DNA from: Azadirachta indica
Taxonomy: Eukaryota; Streptophyta; Magnoliopsida; Sapindales; Meliaceae
Reading direction: 5' to 3'
DNA length: 64,000 nt
NCBI GenBank assembly: GCA_022749755.1
Contig: CM040448.1
Coordinates: 3,344,481-3,408,480 of the forward strand
This document shows positions 47,384-58,167 of the stretch, in pieces. The notes below the pieces were generated by a model. That model worked only from the letters and a program-made list of their open reading frames with translations. It searched no databases and was not told the origin of the DNA. Within the stretch, counting starts at the first letter, position 1. Every line of letters begins with the position of its first letter. Both the position numbers and the translations under genes were made by a program.

Positions 47384-48265
47384 ATGGCCAACGTTTTCGA
47401 CGTTACCATTGTAGGTGAGGAGGCCCAAGTGCGGGGACGTGACGAGCAACGTCCTACCAATACCAAGGGTGGAAGCAAGAGGGCGCAGTCCAAGGACATG
47501 GTGGCTGGCTTGGACGCTCGAGTAGCTAGCGTGGAAGCTTTCGTGGCAAGTGTAGACTCACGCCTTGACGAGATGGAGCAGCGCTTTGATGGGTTGGAAG
47601 CGGAGGACAATGCTCTTCGTGAGGTAGTGGAGGTGTCTACCGCCAAACTCGAGGATGCCTTCAAGCAAGAGTTGCTAGCGGTTCACGACCGTATGTTTAG
47701 GGACATCCGAGCCTACATTGATAGGGAACTCGCCACAATTAAGGTGGATGTGGCTTTGTGCAAGCGTGCGGCAGCAAGCGGGATGACTACCACACGTGAA
47801 GCACCAAGAGTCGATGTCTCCAAGCCCAAGACCTATAATGGCTCGAGGAGTGCCAAGGACGTGGACAACTTCTTGTGGGGGATCGAACAATATGTCGAAG
47901 TGATGGGCATCACCGATGAACAAACCAAGGTACGTACCGCTACCCATTATCTAACCGATGTGGCTATGTTGTGGTGGAGAAGGAGGTACGGTGACATTGG
48001 TAAAGGGACATGCACCATCGAAACCTTCGATGATTTCAAGCGGGAACTCAAGCGGCAATTCTATCCGGAAAATGCCGAAGAGGAAGCACGAGGCCGGCTG
48101 CGACGCCTCAAACAATCCGGAAGCTTGCGGGACTACATCAAGGAGTTTACTAGCTTGGTGTTGGAAATTCCGGATATGAGCGACAAGGATTCGCTCTTTT
48201 TCTTCATGGATGGGCTCCAAGGATGGGCGTTATGGAGTGGAGCGGTATGCAGGGTAGGACCTTGA
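47384..48265 (+). pseudogene. gag: Ty3/gypsy gag fragment
   Basis: The frame begins about 90 bp after the primer-binding site with MANVFDVTIVGEE. It has a coiled-coil region (SVEAFVASVDSRLDEMEQRF) and then the retrotransposon gag domain (KPKTYNGSRSAKDVDNFLW, MLWWRRRYGD, FKRELKRQFYPENAEEEARG). After DGLQGWA (about 48229) the sequence switches to TRIM internal DNA and stops 12 codons later at 48265. The zinc knuckle, protease and everything beyond are absent. The switch falls on an 8-bp stretch (GATGGGCG) common to both parents. Confidence 0.9.
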
Positions 48266-48821
48266 TGGTCTACCAATTGAGCTGGCGAAAAATTTGAAGA
48301 TGGTCGCGTGCACGAGGACGTGCACGATTTTCGGTGGTGGAGAATGTCACGGCACGAAAGATCGCATGTTGGCTGGATGTGCTGGGGTGTGACAACTCAA
48401 GCACATTGATGTTTCATGGTGCAAAGTCGGCTTCAGTCTCAAGGGCTATTATGTAGAGGGGACTTAGACCACCCCTGCCCGAACTGGTCGGGGACTGAAG
48501 CCGTCCTCCTGATGAGGCTAAGGTAGGCCGAAACCAGTAATGTCACGGCACAAGAGATCGCATGTTGGCTGGGTGTGCTGGGGTGTGACAACTCAAGCAC
48601 ATTGATGTTTCATGGTGCAAAGTCGGCTTCAGTCTCAAGGGCTATTATGTAGAGGGGACTTAGACCACCCCTGCCCGAACTGGTCGGGGACTGAAGCCGT
48701 CCTCCTGATGAGGCCAAGGTAGGCCGAAACCAGTTAAATATGCGACGGGATAACAAGACTTACCCTCGACATGGGGGGTCTACGAGGGTGCCGCACGTGC
48801 CTCTCCGCTGGGCGCGTGACA
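48222..48821 (+). mobile_element. Partial TRIM with two LTRs, plus strand
   Basis: 48222-48344 matches the last 123 bp of the TRIM internal region (reverse of 44514-44636), ending in GGTGGTGGAGAA. Then come a truncated LTR (48345 to about 48538, cut after AAACCAGT), two bases AA, and a full LTR (48541-48821). The arrangement fits a tandem TRIM (internal-LTR-internal-LTR) whose second internal region and LTR 3' third were deleted. The AA before the last LTR could be the end of its purine tract. Confidence 0.85.
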
Positions 48822-51105
48822 ATAAGCTTCCAAGATGTCTTTTGTGCTTCCTTTTAGAATTCGGTCACATGGCAAGTGGCCACACTATAAAATAAAATAA
48901 AATAAAAATAAAAATAATATATAGATAGAGATTGAAACTTTAAAAAGAATTTTTTGGGCCCATCAGCCTAATGGGCCCTTCTTCTTTAGACCTCCAACCA
49001 CCAACAATGAAAAGAAAGAATAAAGCAATGGGTAGGCAAAAGTATGTTCCCTTTCTCATTTTTATATATCTCATGATAATATATTAATATTTCTACATCA
49101 GTCATGGATTTCTTATAAACTATTTATAAAAAAATTTACGTGATATATGATGCACAATTTGTATTTTTGATGTTTAAATCTTGTGAAATTATATAAATAA
49201 TAAAAAATGTTTATAAATTGGGTTTTTAATGACTTGCAAATGATTTAAAAGTTGTCTTAAAATTAATAATTAATCCAAATAATTTTTGGGAATATGATAA
49301 TTATTAAGTTGTCAATCTTCTGATTTTGAGGAGAAAACTATTAGGGATACCAAGAATAATCTAAGATTTAAATTATTCAATTATTAGATTAGACACGTAT
49401 ACTTTTGAATTCTCTTGTAACTTTTGATGAAAAAACTATTAGAGATATGACTAATTGAATATATATATATATGATTTAAAATAATTCAAAATTAATGTAC
49501 CATATTTAGGACCTAAATTATAAAAATTTCAATTTTACTGAACTTTTCAAATTTACAAATTTACAAATGATACATCACAAAAAGTTTTTAATTTACATAC
49601 ATACAATATAAGAATTTAATATAAATTTAGAGGTTCTTTTTGTTATGGACATGGCCAACATTTAAGATGAAAATGTCATGTAAATAAATGGTATTTACAT
49701 TTGACCTAATATCTACCAAAAATTTTGGCAAGCAACCAGCCTTCATTGAAGGAACTTTTAATTAAAATTCACAACAAAATATGCTGGAGTATTAAATAAA
49801 AAAACTAATTCAATTTATAAAATATTAGGTAAAGAGCTATTATAATCTAAAATGTAGTTACACATATCCATCAATATAATAAGTATAAGATCTGTTACTT
49901 GTAATAAAATTTAGGTGAATCATGTCATGTGCTTGCTCAAATTTAAGCTTAATTAATACAAAGTTAGAAGGTTTTAATGAAGTATATAACTTTACATCAT
50001 CAATTTTATCATAATATCAATCTAAATTTTTGATAAAATTTTAATTATAATATCATCAATCAAAATATATGTATAGTTGGATTAGTGGGGATGGACCATA
50101 TGTTATTAAGAGTATAGAACATCCATTCTAAATCAAGCTAAAGATCTTACTTTCATTATTATAACTTGATTGAAAGTGGGTCAATTCTCAACAATTTTGG
50201 TTGGGATTTTTACATAAACAGGTAACATCTAATTTAATGCAAGCTTTACTAGTCTCTTTCAATGCATAATATTATTGTTTGCTTTTTGAAAATTTGACTT
50301 TTATGCATATGGAGCCCATGAATATTTTAAATATTACTGTAACTAATTAATTAATTAGTAAATAAATAATTCAATACATTGGATTCATGACATTTGGAAG
50401 TTGCCAAGTCTAAGTTTTTTATCGTCATTTAAGAAATAGAAATTTTATTTAAATTTTATTTACATAAAATAGTGGATTTAGTTTTAAATTTTAGATAGAT
50501 ATGAACTTTTTTTTAAAAAAAAGAATTAATATTTTACTATTTGATTTGGACTTGGTTTTGACTCATTTACAACTTATTAATACAAATTTAAATTAGTACT
50601 AGGAGCAATAATTTTAAATTTTTAGAAAATATATTTTTATTTAATATTTTTCTATTAAAGTATTATTTTTATGAGAATTCCAAAATATATATTTTTTTTA
50701 AAATTTTGCAAATAATCTCCATCCACGTCAGCGGAAACATGTCTTCCTGTTCCTTGGCAACGCAGTATATTACCCGCTCTCTTGCTTTCAACAAACTCCG
50801 CTGAGGGCCGGCCTTTTCTGCTTAAAACTCTCTTCACGTCGTTCTTCATCTCCCCCTCTCATCAAGACTCAGTCTCCCAATATCTTCTTTCTCATTTATT
50901 TGATTAGCTGACAAACCCTTATCTTCAATCTCAACTTGTATTTGTTTCTTTCTTCTTTTAATGGTAACACTCTTTTACGGCTTTGAATCTTTTAATGCTT
51001 CCTGTTGTCAATAAAACATCAGACTTACTCCACGTTGTGTTTTAATTTTTAAGTAGTTGGGTTTTGCATGATTTTCTAGTTTTCTCAGAAAAAGTTGAGG
51101 AAAAT
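48822..51105. other. AT-rich intergenic region and leader of the MAKR-like gene
   Basis: It starts with ATAA, the right copy of the flanking repeat of the composite element. No gene is recognised to about 50.7 kb. From about 50720 the DNA becomes GC-richer and CT-rich, likely the promoter and 5' UTR of the next gene. Confidence 0.5.
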
Positions 51106-51831
51106 ATGGCGGTTGAACTGGAAAGTTCCGGTATGAGTCCGAGAATTTCTTTTTCTCATGATTTTTGTCAATCTGATATTGTCCCTGTAGAGCAGCATCC
51201 TTTTAGATCAAACTCAACGGGCATTGATTTCGACTTCTGTGTTCGCAAAAGCTTCGATCAGGAATCTTCATCTGCTGATGAGCTTTTCTCGGATGGAAAG
51301 ATTCTTCCAACAGAAGTGAAGAAGAAGAACAAGAAGAATATCCCTGAAAAAGAAACGTCGGATCAGTCTACACCACAGGCATTGACGCCATTACCAAAGG
51401 AAGAGAGGTTGAAAGGAAGTTCCAAGATTATGAGGGATGAAGCAGGAAAAGATGATTTAGAAGAGAAGCAAAGTTCCAAGTCATTTTGGAAGTTCAAAAG
51501 GAGTAGTAGCTTGAATTGTGGCAGTGGTTATGGAAGAAGCCTGTGTCCTTTGCCTCCACTTTTATCAAGAAGCAATTCAACTGGTTCAGCATCAAATGAT
51601 AAGAGAGCAGCATGGTCAAAAGATAGTCATAAGGATAATTCACAGAAACCAGCAACTATAAAATCATCACATTCTTCTCCATCTTCAACAAGTTATCTTA
51701 AACCTCCACTGAAGAAAAGCTATGGCTCTTATGGGAATGGTGTTCATGTGAATCCTGTTCTGAATGTTCCATCTGGGAATCTATTTGGTCTAGGTTCAAT
51801 CTTCAGCAAAGAGAAGAACAGGAAAAAATAA
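51106..51831 (+). CDS. Membrane-associated kinase regulator-like protein
   Basis: A single-exon frame of 241 residues. ATG 51106 is the first in frame and gives MAVELESSGMSPRISFSHDF. The protein is Ser- and Lys-rich and mostly disordered. Recognisable features are the early PRISFSHDF segment, FDFCV, the central KSFWKFKRSSSLNC, LLSRSNSTGS, and a C-terminal GNLFGLGSIFS. These resemble the MAKR/BKI1-type plant proteins, which bind the plasma membrane through basic stretches and interact with receptor-kinase domains. Function here is inferred from that resemblance only; the order of motifs is seen, the receptor partner is not known. The gene is intact. Confidence 0.7.
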   Translation: MAVELESSGMSPRISFSHDFCQSDIVPVEQHPFRSNSTGIDFDFCVRKSFDQESSSADELFSDGKILPTEVKKKNKKNIPEKETSDQSTPQALTPLPKEERLKGSSKIMRDEAGKDDLEEKQSSKSFWKFKRSSSLNCGSGYGRSLCPLPPLLSRSNSTGSASNDKRAAWSKDSHKDNSQKPATIKSSHSSPSSTSYLKPPLKKSYGSYGNGVHVNPVLNVPSGNLFGLGSIFSKEKNRKK

Positions 51832-54800
51832 TTTTAAGCATATGTATGTTGATAATCTAATTACAAAACTTAAGGATTGTGTTATTAGCCTATATTTTGT
51901 TCATGATGAGCCATGTACGGCTAAGAAAGAGTGAAGAGATTGCATTAAGATGATAAAACGGAAGGAAGGGATAAGTAGACGGAAGAAGGACCAAAGGAAA
52001 GATATAATTCATGGCACATGCTTTGGAACAAAATGACAGGTAACCTTGCTTTCGTGGTTGTCCCATTGTGTTTTTATTTTCACTGTTTTGCTTTATTTGC
52101 TTTTTGTTATTTGCTCTTACACATGCATATGCAAGGTTTAAATACTTTGATAAACTTCTAGTTGTATGTGAGAAGTGCCCAAAAAGTATATTTTCACTGA
52201 TTTTGGTTTAAGACAAAGTATTTGTACTGAGTGTATGTGTTTTGCAAGTCATCAATTTAAATGACAAATTGAAATTTGTTGTGTTGTCTCATTTGTTTGA
52301 TTATTAATGTAATATTAGCCAGCAAATATAACCCACCAGTATGAACAGAAGAAAAGGATTGAAGCTGGGAAGTCAATTTATGCTTACCTGTAGTCTGTAC
52401 ATCATTATACATGGATCTCATCAAATTTGCAATCTATATATATATATATATATATGTTTGATGGTTAACCATGTGACCAACAATGCATACTGGCATTGCA
52501 GAGAGGACCCCAATTCATTTATGGTTGTCCTATTTTGTATTTTACTTATATGCTTTCAAGTATATACACAAATATATTTATCTTTTATATGGCTTTTCCT
52601 CTATGTACTTAGAGGCAAGGCTTACTTTTTCTAAATCTGGGTGGTTTTAGAAAAGTTTTGAGAACAAAATGTGTGTACATTGAGTTTCTGCAGTCTTCTT
52701 CTTTTTTAAAAAAGAAAGCCAGAAACACTACACATGCAGTAAAAGTATATATATCTTCCCCTCTAAGCATGCATATGCCCTTAGACAGCCTTCTTGGCTT
52801 TTGGGTAGGGCATGCATATGTCCCATATGCGATATGTGTAGCGCCATTCTTGAATTTCAACACGCACCAAACACTTTTTTTTTTTTTTTTTTTTTTTAAA
52901 TATTCAATGAAACTTGACATTGACAAGGCTAAATTCTAGAGCTGAGTTGATTAGTTTAACGGAGAAAGAAACAGAAAAAGAAATTTTTGTGTTGGGTTGG
53001 GTTGCGTTGGGTTGGGGTAGGTAGCTTCAGAGGAAAGCTGAGATGAAGGCATCTTTGTTGGTTAGTGATTATAGGAGCAGAAAGACAACATGTAGTGTCA
53101 CTTTCAGAATAGCTACCAGTGTTATCTGCTGAGTTTCCACAACAGTGTGTCTACTTATCTGCTTCACTCATCCTCTCTGCTTTAACCATTGATGGATTTG
53201 GAATCAAACTTTTTGACAACCTGATGTTGACCATATATATACATACGTTTTCAGTGAAGGTTTCCTTTTTTCCTTTATCAAAATGAAAAAAGAAAAGAAG
53301 TGAATAAATGGACCAGTATACTTATAAGGATTACCAAATCCTGAACCATAAATTAATGTTTATGTGTCTCCTGAATCATTACAGGCCGAGCATTAGTCTG
53401 TTAGGAGTTACTGTCTTCTTAAGTTTTGCTACTAAACTAATCCATTAAAGTACTTTTTTGCCAATTAAGCTTCCCACGGTTTGTCTCTTGTTACACGTCC
53501 AAGAATTTTGCCGACATGAATTTTCGTTGAATCGGATAGGCCGGTTTTAACCCACCCGAGTTCCGCTATGAATGATCGACCAAGTGGATCCAATCGAAAT
53601 CAATCATGGACCGGCCCATACCAACTGGGCTTTACTGAACCCAAACCTCCTATTTAACACACACTATTTATTTATTAATGCATGCTTGCGCATGGTATAA
53701 ATGCTGTATAATAATTAAGTTGATGGTTATGCAGAGTGCACACTATAGTCTATGCTTTTATGCTCTTAAGAGTGTAAACTGACAAGAGACAAAAGACAAA
53801 TCAGTAATTAATAGTATGTGAGTGTGAGAGAAAAGAAATCTGAATTATTCTTCCGTTCTTAGTCTGTCTTTGCTTCTTGTTGTAAGAATTTTTTCTGACA
53901 CAATGAATTTGACACAAATCAGAACATCCTGTGCATGAACTTGATTCTACTTGAGTTTGTAATATAAAAGTATATTATTTTTAATTCAAGTAAATCAACA
54001 ACTAACTTAAGAAGAAATTTTAATGAAATGGGAGTCGACCAACCAACCAACCAATATTCTAAAACTTAAACTATCATTTGCAAATTAATTTAATGATAGA
54101 TGTGCTATTGATTAGATGTTTAGCGTTTCAAGTTAAATGAGTAAATTCCCTTCGAAAAATTTTGAAATTTAGTGAAAAAAAAAGAGGTCATTTTTGTAAT
54201 TAGTCAAACTCAATTTTTGTTTCTAATACTATTTATTAAAAAAAAAAAAAAAAGAAGCCCAGAATGACTATATAGTGTCTTCGAGAGTGATTTTAAAATG
54301 CAGTGCAGTAACTTTAGAGCATATATGTGTATTTTTCGAAAGTGACTCTAAAAGTACTAATGAATTGTGTTTGAAATTAAATTTTGATTGCTTGAAACTC
54401 GTCATTTAAGTGTAATATTGAAAATACGTTCAATATTCATCATTTTTAAAATTCAAATTTCAGTGTTTTTTAATTTCGAGAGTAAAAAATTAAAAAAATG
54501 TGTTTTCTTTTATCATATTAGAAACAAAATGTGAACCACAAATTAAAAAAAATTGTCCCAATTCGTTTTGTTAAATTCCAAAATTTTCTCACTTACTTTT
54601 TGGTTGGATGGTAGCAGGCAACCAAATAGAGAAGGACGGGGCCCTTTCTTTACCAAACGATAGAAACAACCAAAATCACACCAAACTTTTAGGGTTTTAT
54701 AGGGCTAGGTCTACCCATGATCTGTCTGTCACCCTCTGTTAAGTAAAAGCCTTTTCATTGGATTCTTTTGATGTTGTTCCAAGTCATCAACACATTCAAA

Positions 54801-55478
54801 CTAACTCAATATAATAATAACAACCATCTTCATTGTCTCAGTTTAGCTTGTGAAAATCGATTTTCAAAATGCCTCTCAATTACTTAAAAAAGTGGGAAAA
54901 AAAGTGCATAAATTCACCCACATTTCAATTTTTACAACTTTGTAAATACAATACGAATTTAATAGTCAACCCACAATTATTATTCCATGGTCGATCATTA
55001 AAATGTTGCTGTCTCTTTCAGCACATCCAAAAGAGGTGGAAATTATAAAATGAGGTTCTTTCACCATACTCTATGTCTATGCCAAGAAATTATCAATATT
55101 ATTTTTAAATAACAAAAACCATCAACTTCATCCAAATATGGACAACATTTGTCTCGGTTTCTTGCCTCCTGGTTTATAGAAACTCACATCACCTGCCCAT
55201 TTATTTAATTCAAATATTAATTGATAAAGAAATTCAAGTGGCTTTATTTTTTTGGGAAATTTCACTCCACCTCCATGGGTATGATTTTTTTTATATGTCA
55301 ATAATTATGGCAGTGGAGTGAAATTTCCCCAATCCGTTAATAACAATCCTTACTCTCTTTGGCATAACCGCCCAGTGTCCCGCCAAAATGCGTCCTAGTA
55401 TTTGCGGAGGCAGTCGTTTGGTTCCTGAGAAAACCCCAATTCTAATTTCTAAGGGAGAAGTAAACAGTGTCTTTTTTC
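51832..55478. other. Intergenic region
   Basis: About 3.6 kb without a recognised gene. It contains a TA microsatellite (about 52437-52456), a run of about 23 T (52875-52897), a GGGTTGGGTTGCGTTGGG stretch near 52996, and further A/T runs. The last 150 bases before 55479 are less AT-rich and are the likely promoter and leader of the ankyrin-kinase gene. Confidence 0.5.
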
Positions 55479-58167
55479 ATGGAGGGAGGCGATGATTCTG
55501 GTGATTTTGATATGCAACTGATTGGGAATTTCTTGAGTTTTGCGTCGAGAGGAGACAGGGTTGGACTGAATCAGATGTTGAGAGAGGGTACTTCTCCTAA
55601 TGTCCAGGATTATGATCAGAGGACTGCTTTACACCTTGCTGCAAGCGAAGGCCATGCTCCCATTGTTGAGCTTCTTCTTCACTACAACGCCAACGTCAAC
55701 CTCAAAGATCGATGGCAACGCACTGTAAGCATACTACGCGCCTCCCGTTTTCAAATCATTCTTCAAATGTCAGAGCATTTATAATACAATTTTGCAAACT
55801 CTTGATCATTGTTTAGTTAAAAGTAATTTGCCAGTTTAACATGGACTATAATTTTGTATCTGGTTGTACTATGAAGCCCTTGACAGATGCAAGACTTTAT
55901 GGACATCGAGATATATGCAGGATCCTGGAAGTAAACGGAGGGAAGGATTTTATCCATGATCAACCACTGGTAATTTTCCCTTGAATTATTAATAAATTCT
56001 TGTGGTTTACTCGAGCAATTACTTGAAAATTGTTTGAATATTGGAAAGTAAAGAAACTGACATATATTTCGGATATCTATTACGACTTATCGTTCACTAT
56101 ACGTGTAGACAGTTAGACATGAGCAAGATTCAAATGAAGTAAATTTTGATATTTCAGAATTGAATACAGAGCACTCCTCAGCAGTTGAACAGGTACACAA
56201 ATAAAGAAAGATTCGCTGGCCTTGAATGGTTAAGCCACTAGACAATCTGTGCTATGTTTCTTATCAAAACTTTATTGTCCATCTCGATTTGAATGTAATT
56301 AATTGATCAGAGAAATTCTTCTTGTCGTAGGGTATATTTGGCGAATCTCATAAGGTCAAGTGGCGTGGAACGTGGGTGGTCAAGACTGTGATTAAGAGCC
56401 ACATATCTCATCATCCTGTGAAAATGTATATAAGCTATCAGATTGTTATCTGTCACCTTTCTATCAAATGATTTGGTTCACTAGTGCCCAAGGCATTGTT
56501 TGGACAATGTAGATGTTGATAACTTTTATTTTCAAGCATGTTGCAGGGTATTGTCTGCAAAGGATAACACTTTATTGCGGGAACTTCGACATCCCAATAT
56601 CTTGCAGTTCCTTGGTTCGATTGTGCAGGGAGAGGAGACGATACTTATTACAGAATATCTGCCGAAAGTATTTATTACTATGAACATCTATAGATATGGC
56701 TAGTCTGTATTATATACGTACACTAAATCAAAAAATGGCCTGGTGACCCCAAACTTTATATAAAATACATTAAAGGAAAAACCATCCATTTCAAGTCATA
56801 ATTTGGTTAATATAATATTTCTGGTGCATATATAGTTGGAAGAATACAACTGCAACAAGGGAAGCCTATTTTCTGTGATTGTTCTGTATTTGTTAGGCAT
56901 ATTCTGTATTGCTAATTGTTATCTATATGCTAATCCAGGGCAATTTGGAGGGTATCTTGTCTAAGAAAGTTCGACTTGACCTACCCACTGCTGTACGCTA
57001 TGCACTTGATATTGCAAGGTGATGTACTTATGTTTCTTGGCTCTGGAAGATGCTAGAGTTGCCAAAAAAGAGAATTTCATTATCACTTGCTATGAGCTTT
57101 CATAATACTGTTACATAGTTTATTCTCTCTCATATTTAGTATATATGAATAAATATGGTCCATCAACTTCTCAATAAGAAAGGAAAATTTACAGCGTTGG
57201 ATCTTCTTGTGTTACTTGCCAGCAGCTTTACCTAACATTTGTTTTGCTTGTAATACAAACGGCAGAGGAATGAATTATCTACATGAGCACAAACCCTTTC
57301 CCATAGTGCACAATCATTTGAACTTTAGGTAATTTTCTGGGCCAAGCCGCCAAGATTCATATATAATAATTTCCTATAACTTGCTCTTTTGATATGAAAT
57401 CAGTAAGTATTCTGAAGATGATCTAAGCATAATCATTTTGTTTTCTCTTTCCCTGGATGTAGAAATTTGTTTCAGGATGAAGCTGACCACTTGAAGATTG
57501 GAGAATACTGGGTTCAATTGTTTTATGAGCAAATACACCCTAATCAAGACAACGGTATGTAGTAACACCATCTCTCAGTGAATTTTATGCTTTAAGCAGT
57601 ACTGCTAGTGCATCTCAATAGCTTATTTTGTTTCACAGGTCAAAGAAATGATAATTGTAGCCTTACTAGCAGCAGCCCACCAGTCGACACCACGAAAGAT
57701 ATTTGTTCATTTGGATACATATTTTATCAGGTACATATTTGCATACACTGCCTCAGAGTACATAGCCTTTAAGCTAGCACTGAAGACTTCCTATTCATAG
57801 ATTATCATTATGGAACTTCTTTCTGGGTGGCACAGATGCTAGAAGGAATGCACCCACAGACCAGCAAAAAATTTGACTTGATGCAGCTCAAGTCATTGGA
57901 TTTTGAACCCAGGTTTCGGATTAGCAGATGCCCTAAACGGATTAAACAGTAAGTGGATATCATCTCCATAAAAAAAAAAAAACGCTAGTTCATTAATTCT
58001 ATGGACAATTCCCCAGTTGTTTTTGCATGTTTAATATTATAGCTTGCAGGTTGATAGCAGATTGCACAAGGAAGGATCCTTCGAAAAGGCCAAAGTTTAC
58101 TGGAGTGATAGAAATTCTAGAAGAGGTCTCTGCTTGTCTGGGAAGAGCAGCATGCCCTGTCTGTTAA
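55479..58167 (+). CDS. Ankyrin-repeat pseudokinase, integrin-linked-kinase-like family
   Basis: Eleven exons (55479-55724, 55877-55969, 56109-56192, 56331-56425, 56547-56667, 56939-57018, 57266-57328, 57463-57554, 57639-57730, 57836-57948, 58050-58167) join to 398 residues. Two or three ankyrin repeats occupy about residues 12-113 (RTALHLAASEGHAPIVELLL; TDARLYGHRDICRILEVNGG). A Raf-like kinase fold follows from about 142 (WRGTWVVK, Lys159; ELRHPNILQFLG; DICSFGYIFYQMLEG; DPSKRPKFTGVIEIL). This is the plant ILK-type architecture. The catalytic loop HRD reads HNH (255-257) and DFG reads EYW (275-277), so the catalytic and magnesium-binding aspartates are missing. It should act as a scaffold or allosteric pseudokinase. 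The lysine and hydrophobic core are kept and all exons are in frame, so this looks like a conserved non-catalytic gene, not a decayed one. Confidence 0.88.

Larger units (their letters stand above)
44233..48821. mobile_element. Composite retroelement: TRIM(-) / Ty3-gypsy fragment / TRIM(+)
   Basis: This 4.6-kb GC-richer block begins TGTCACGCGCCCAGCGGAGA and ends with its reverse complement (TCTCCGCTGGGCGCGTGACA). Inside are a complete TRIM on the minus strand (44233-45272), a gypsy fragment with order pol-LTR-gag on the plus strand (45273 to about 48229), and a partial TRIM with two LTRs on the plus strand (about 48222-48821). The 4 bp ATAA occur immediately outside both ends (44229-44232 and 48822-48825), as expected if the whole composite entered the site as one unit. 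All coding parts are fragments, so it is not autonomous. Confidence 0.8.

Noticed and set aside
47215..47664. 149-codon frame antisense to gag
   Set aside because: It is the mirror of the Ser/Ala-rich gag coding strand and spans the LTR-gag border; no independent coding evidence.
52875..52897. T run as the poly-A tail of a minus-strand retroposon
   Set aside because: No SINE or LINE body, A/B boxes or flanking target duplication could be recognised beside it; treated as simple sequence.
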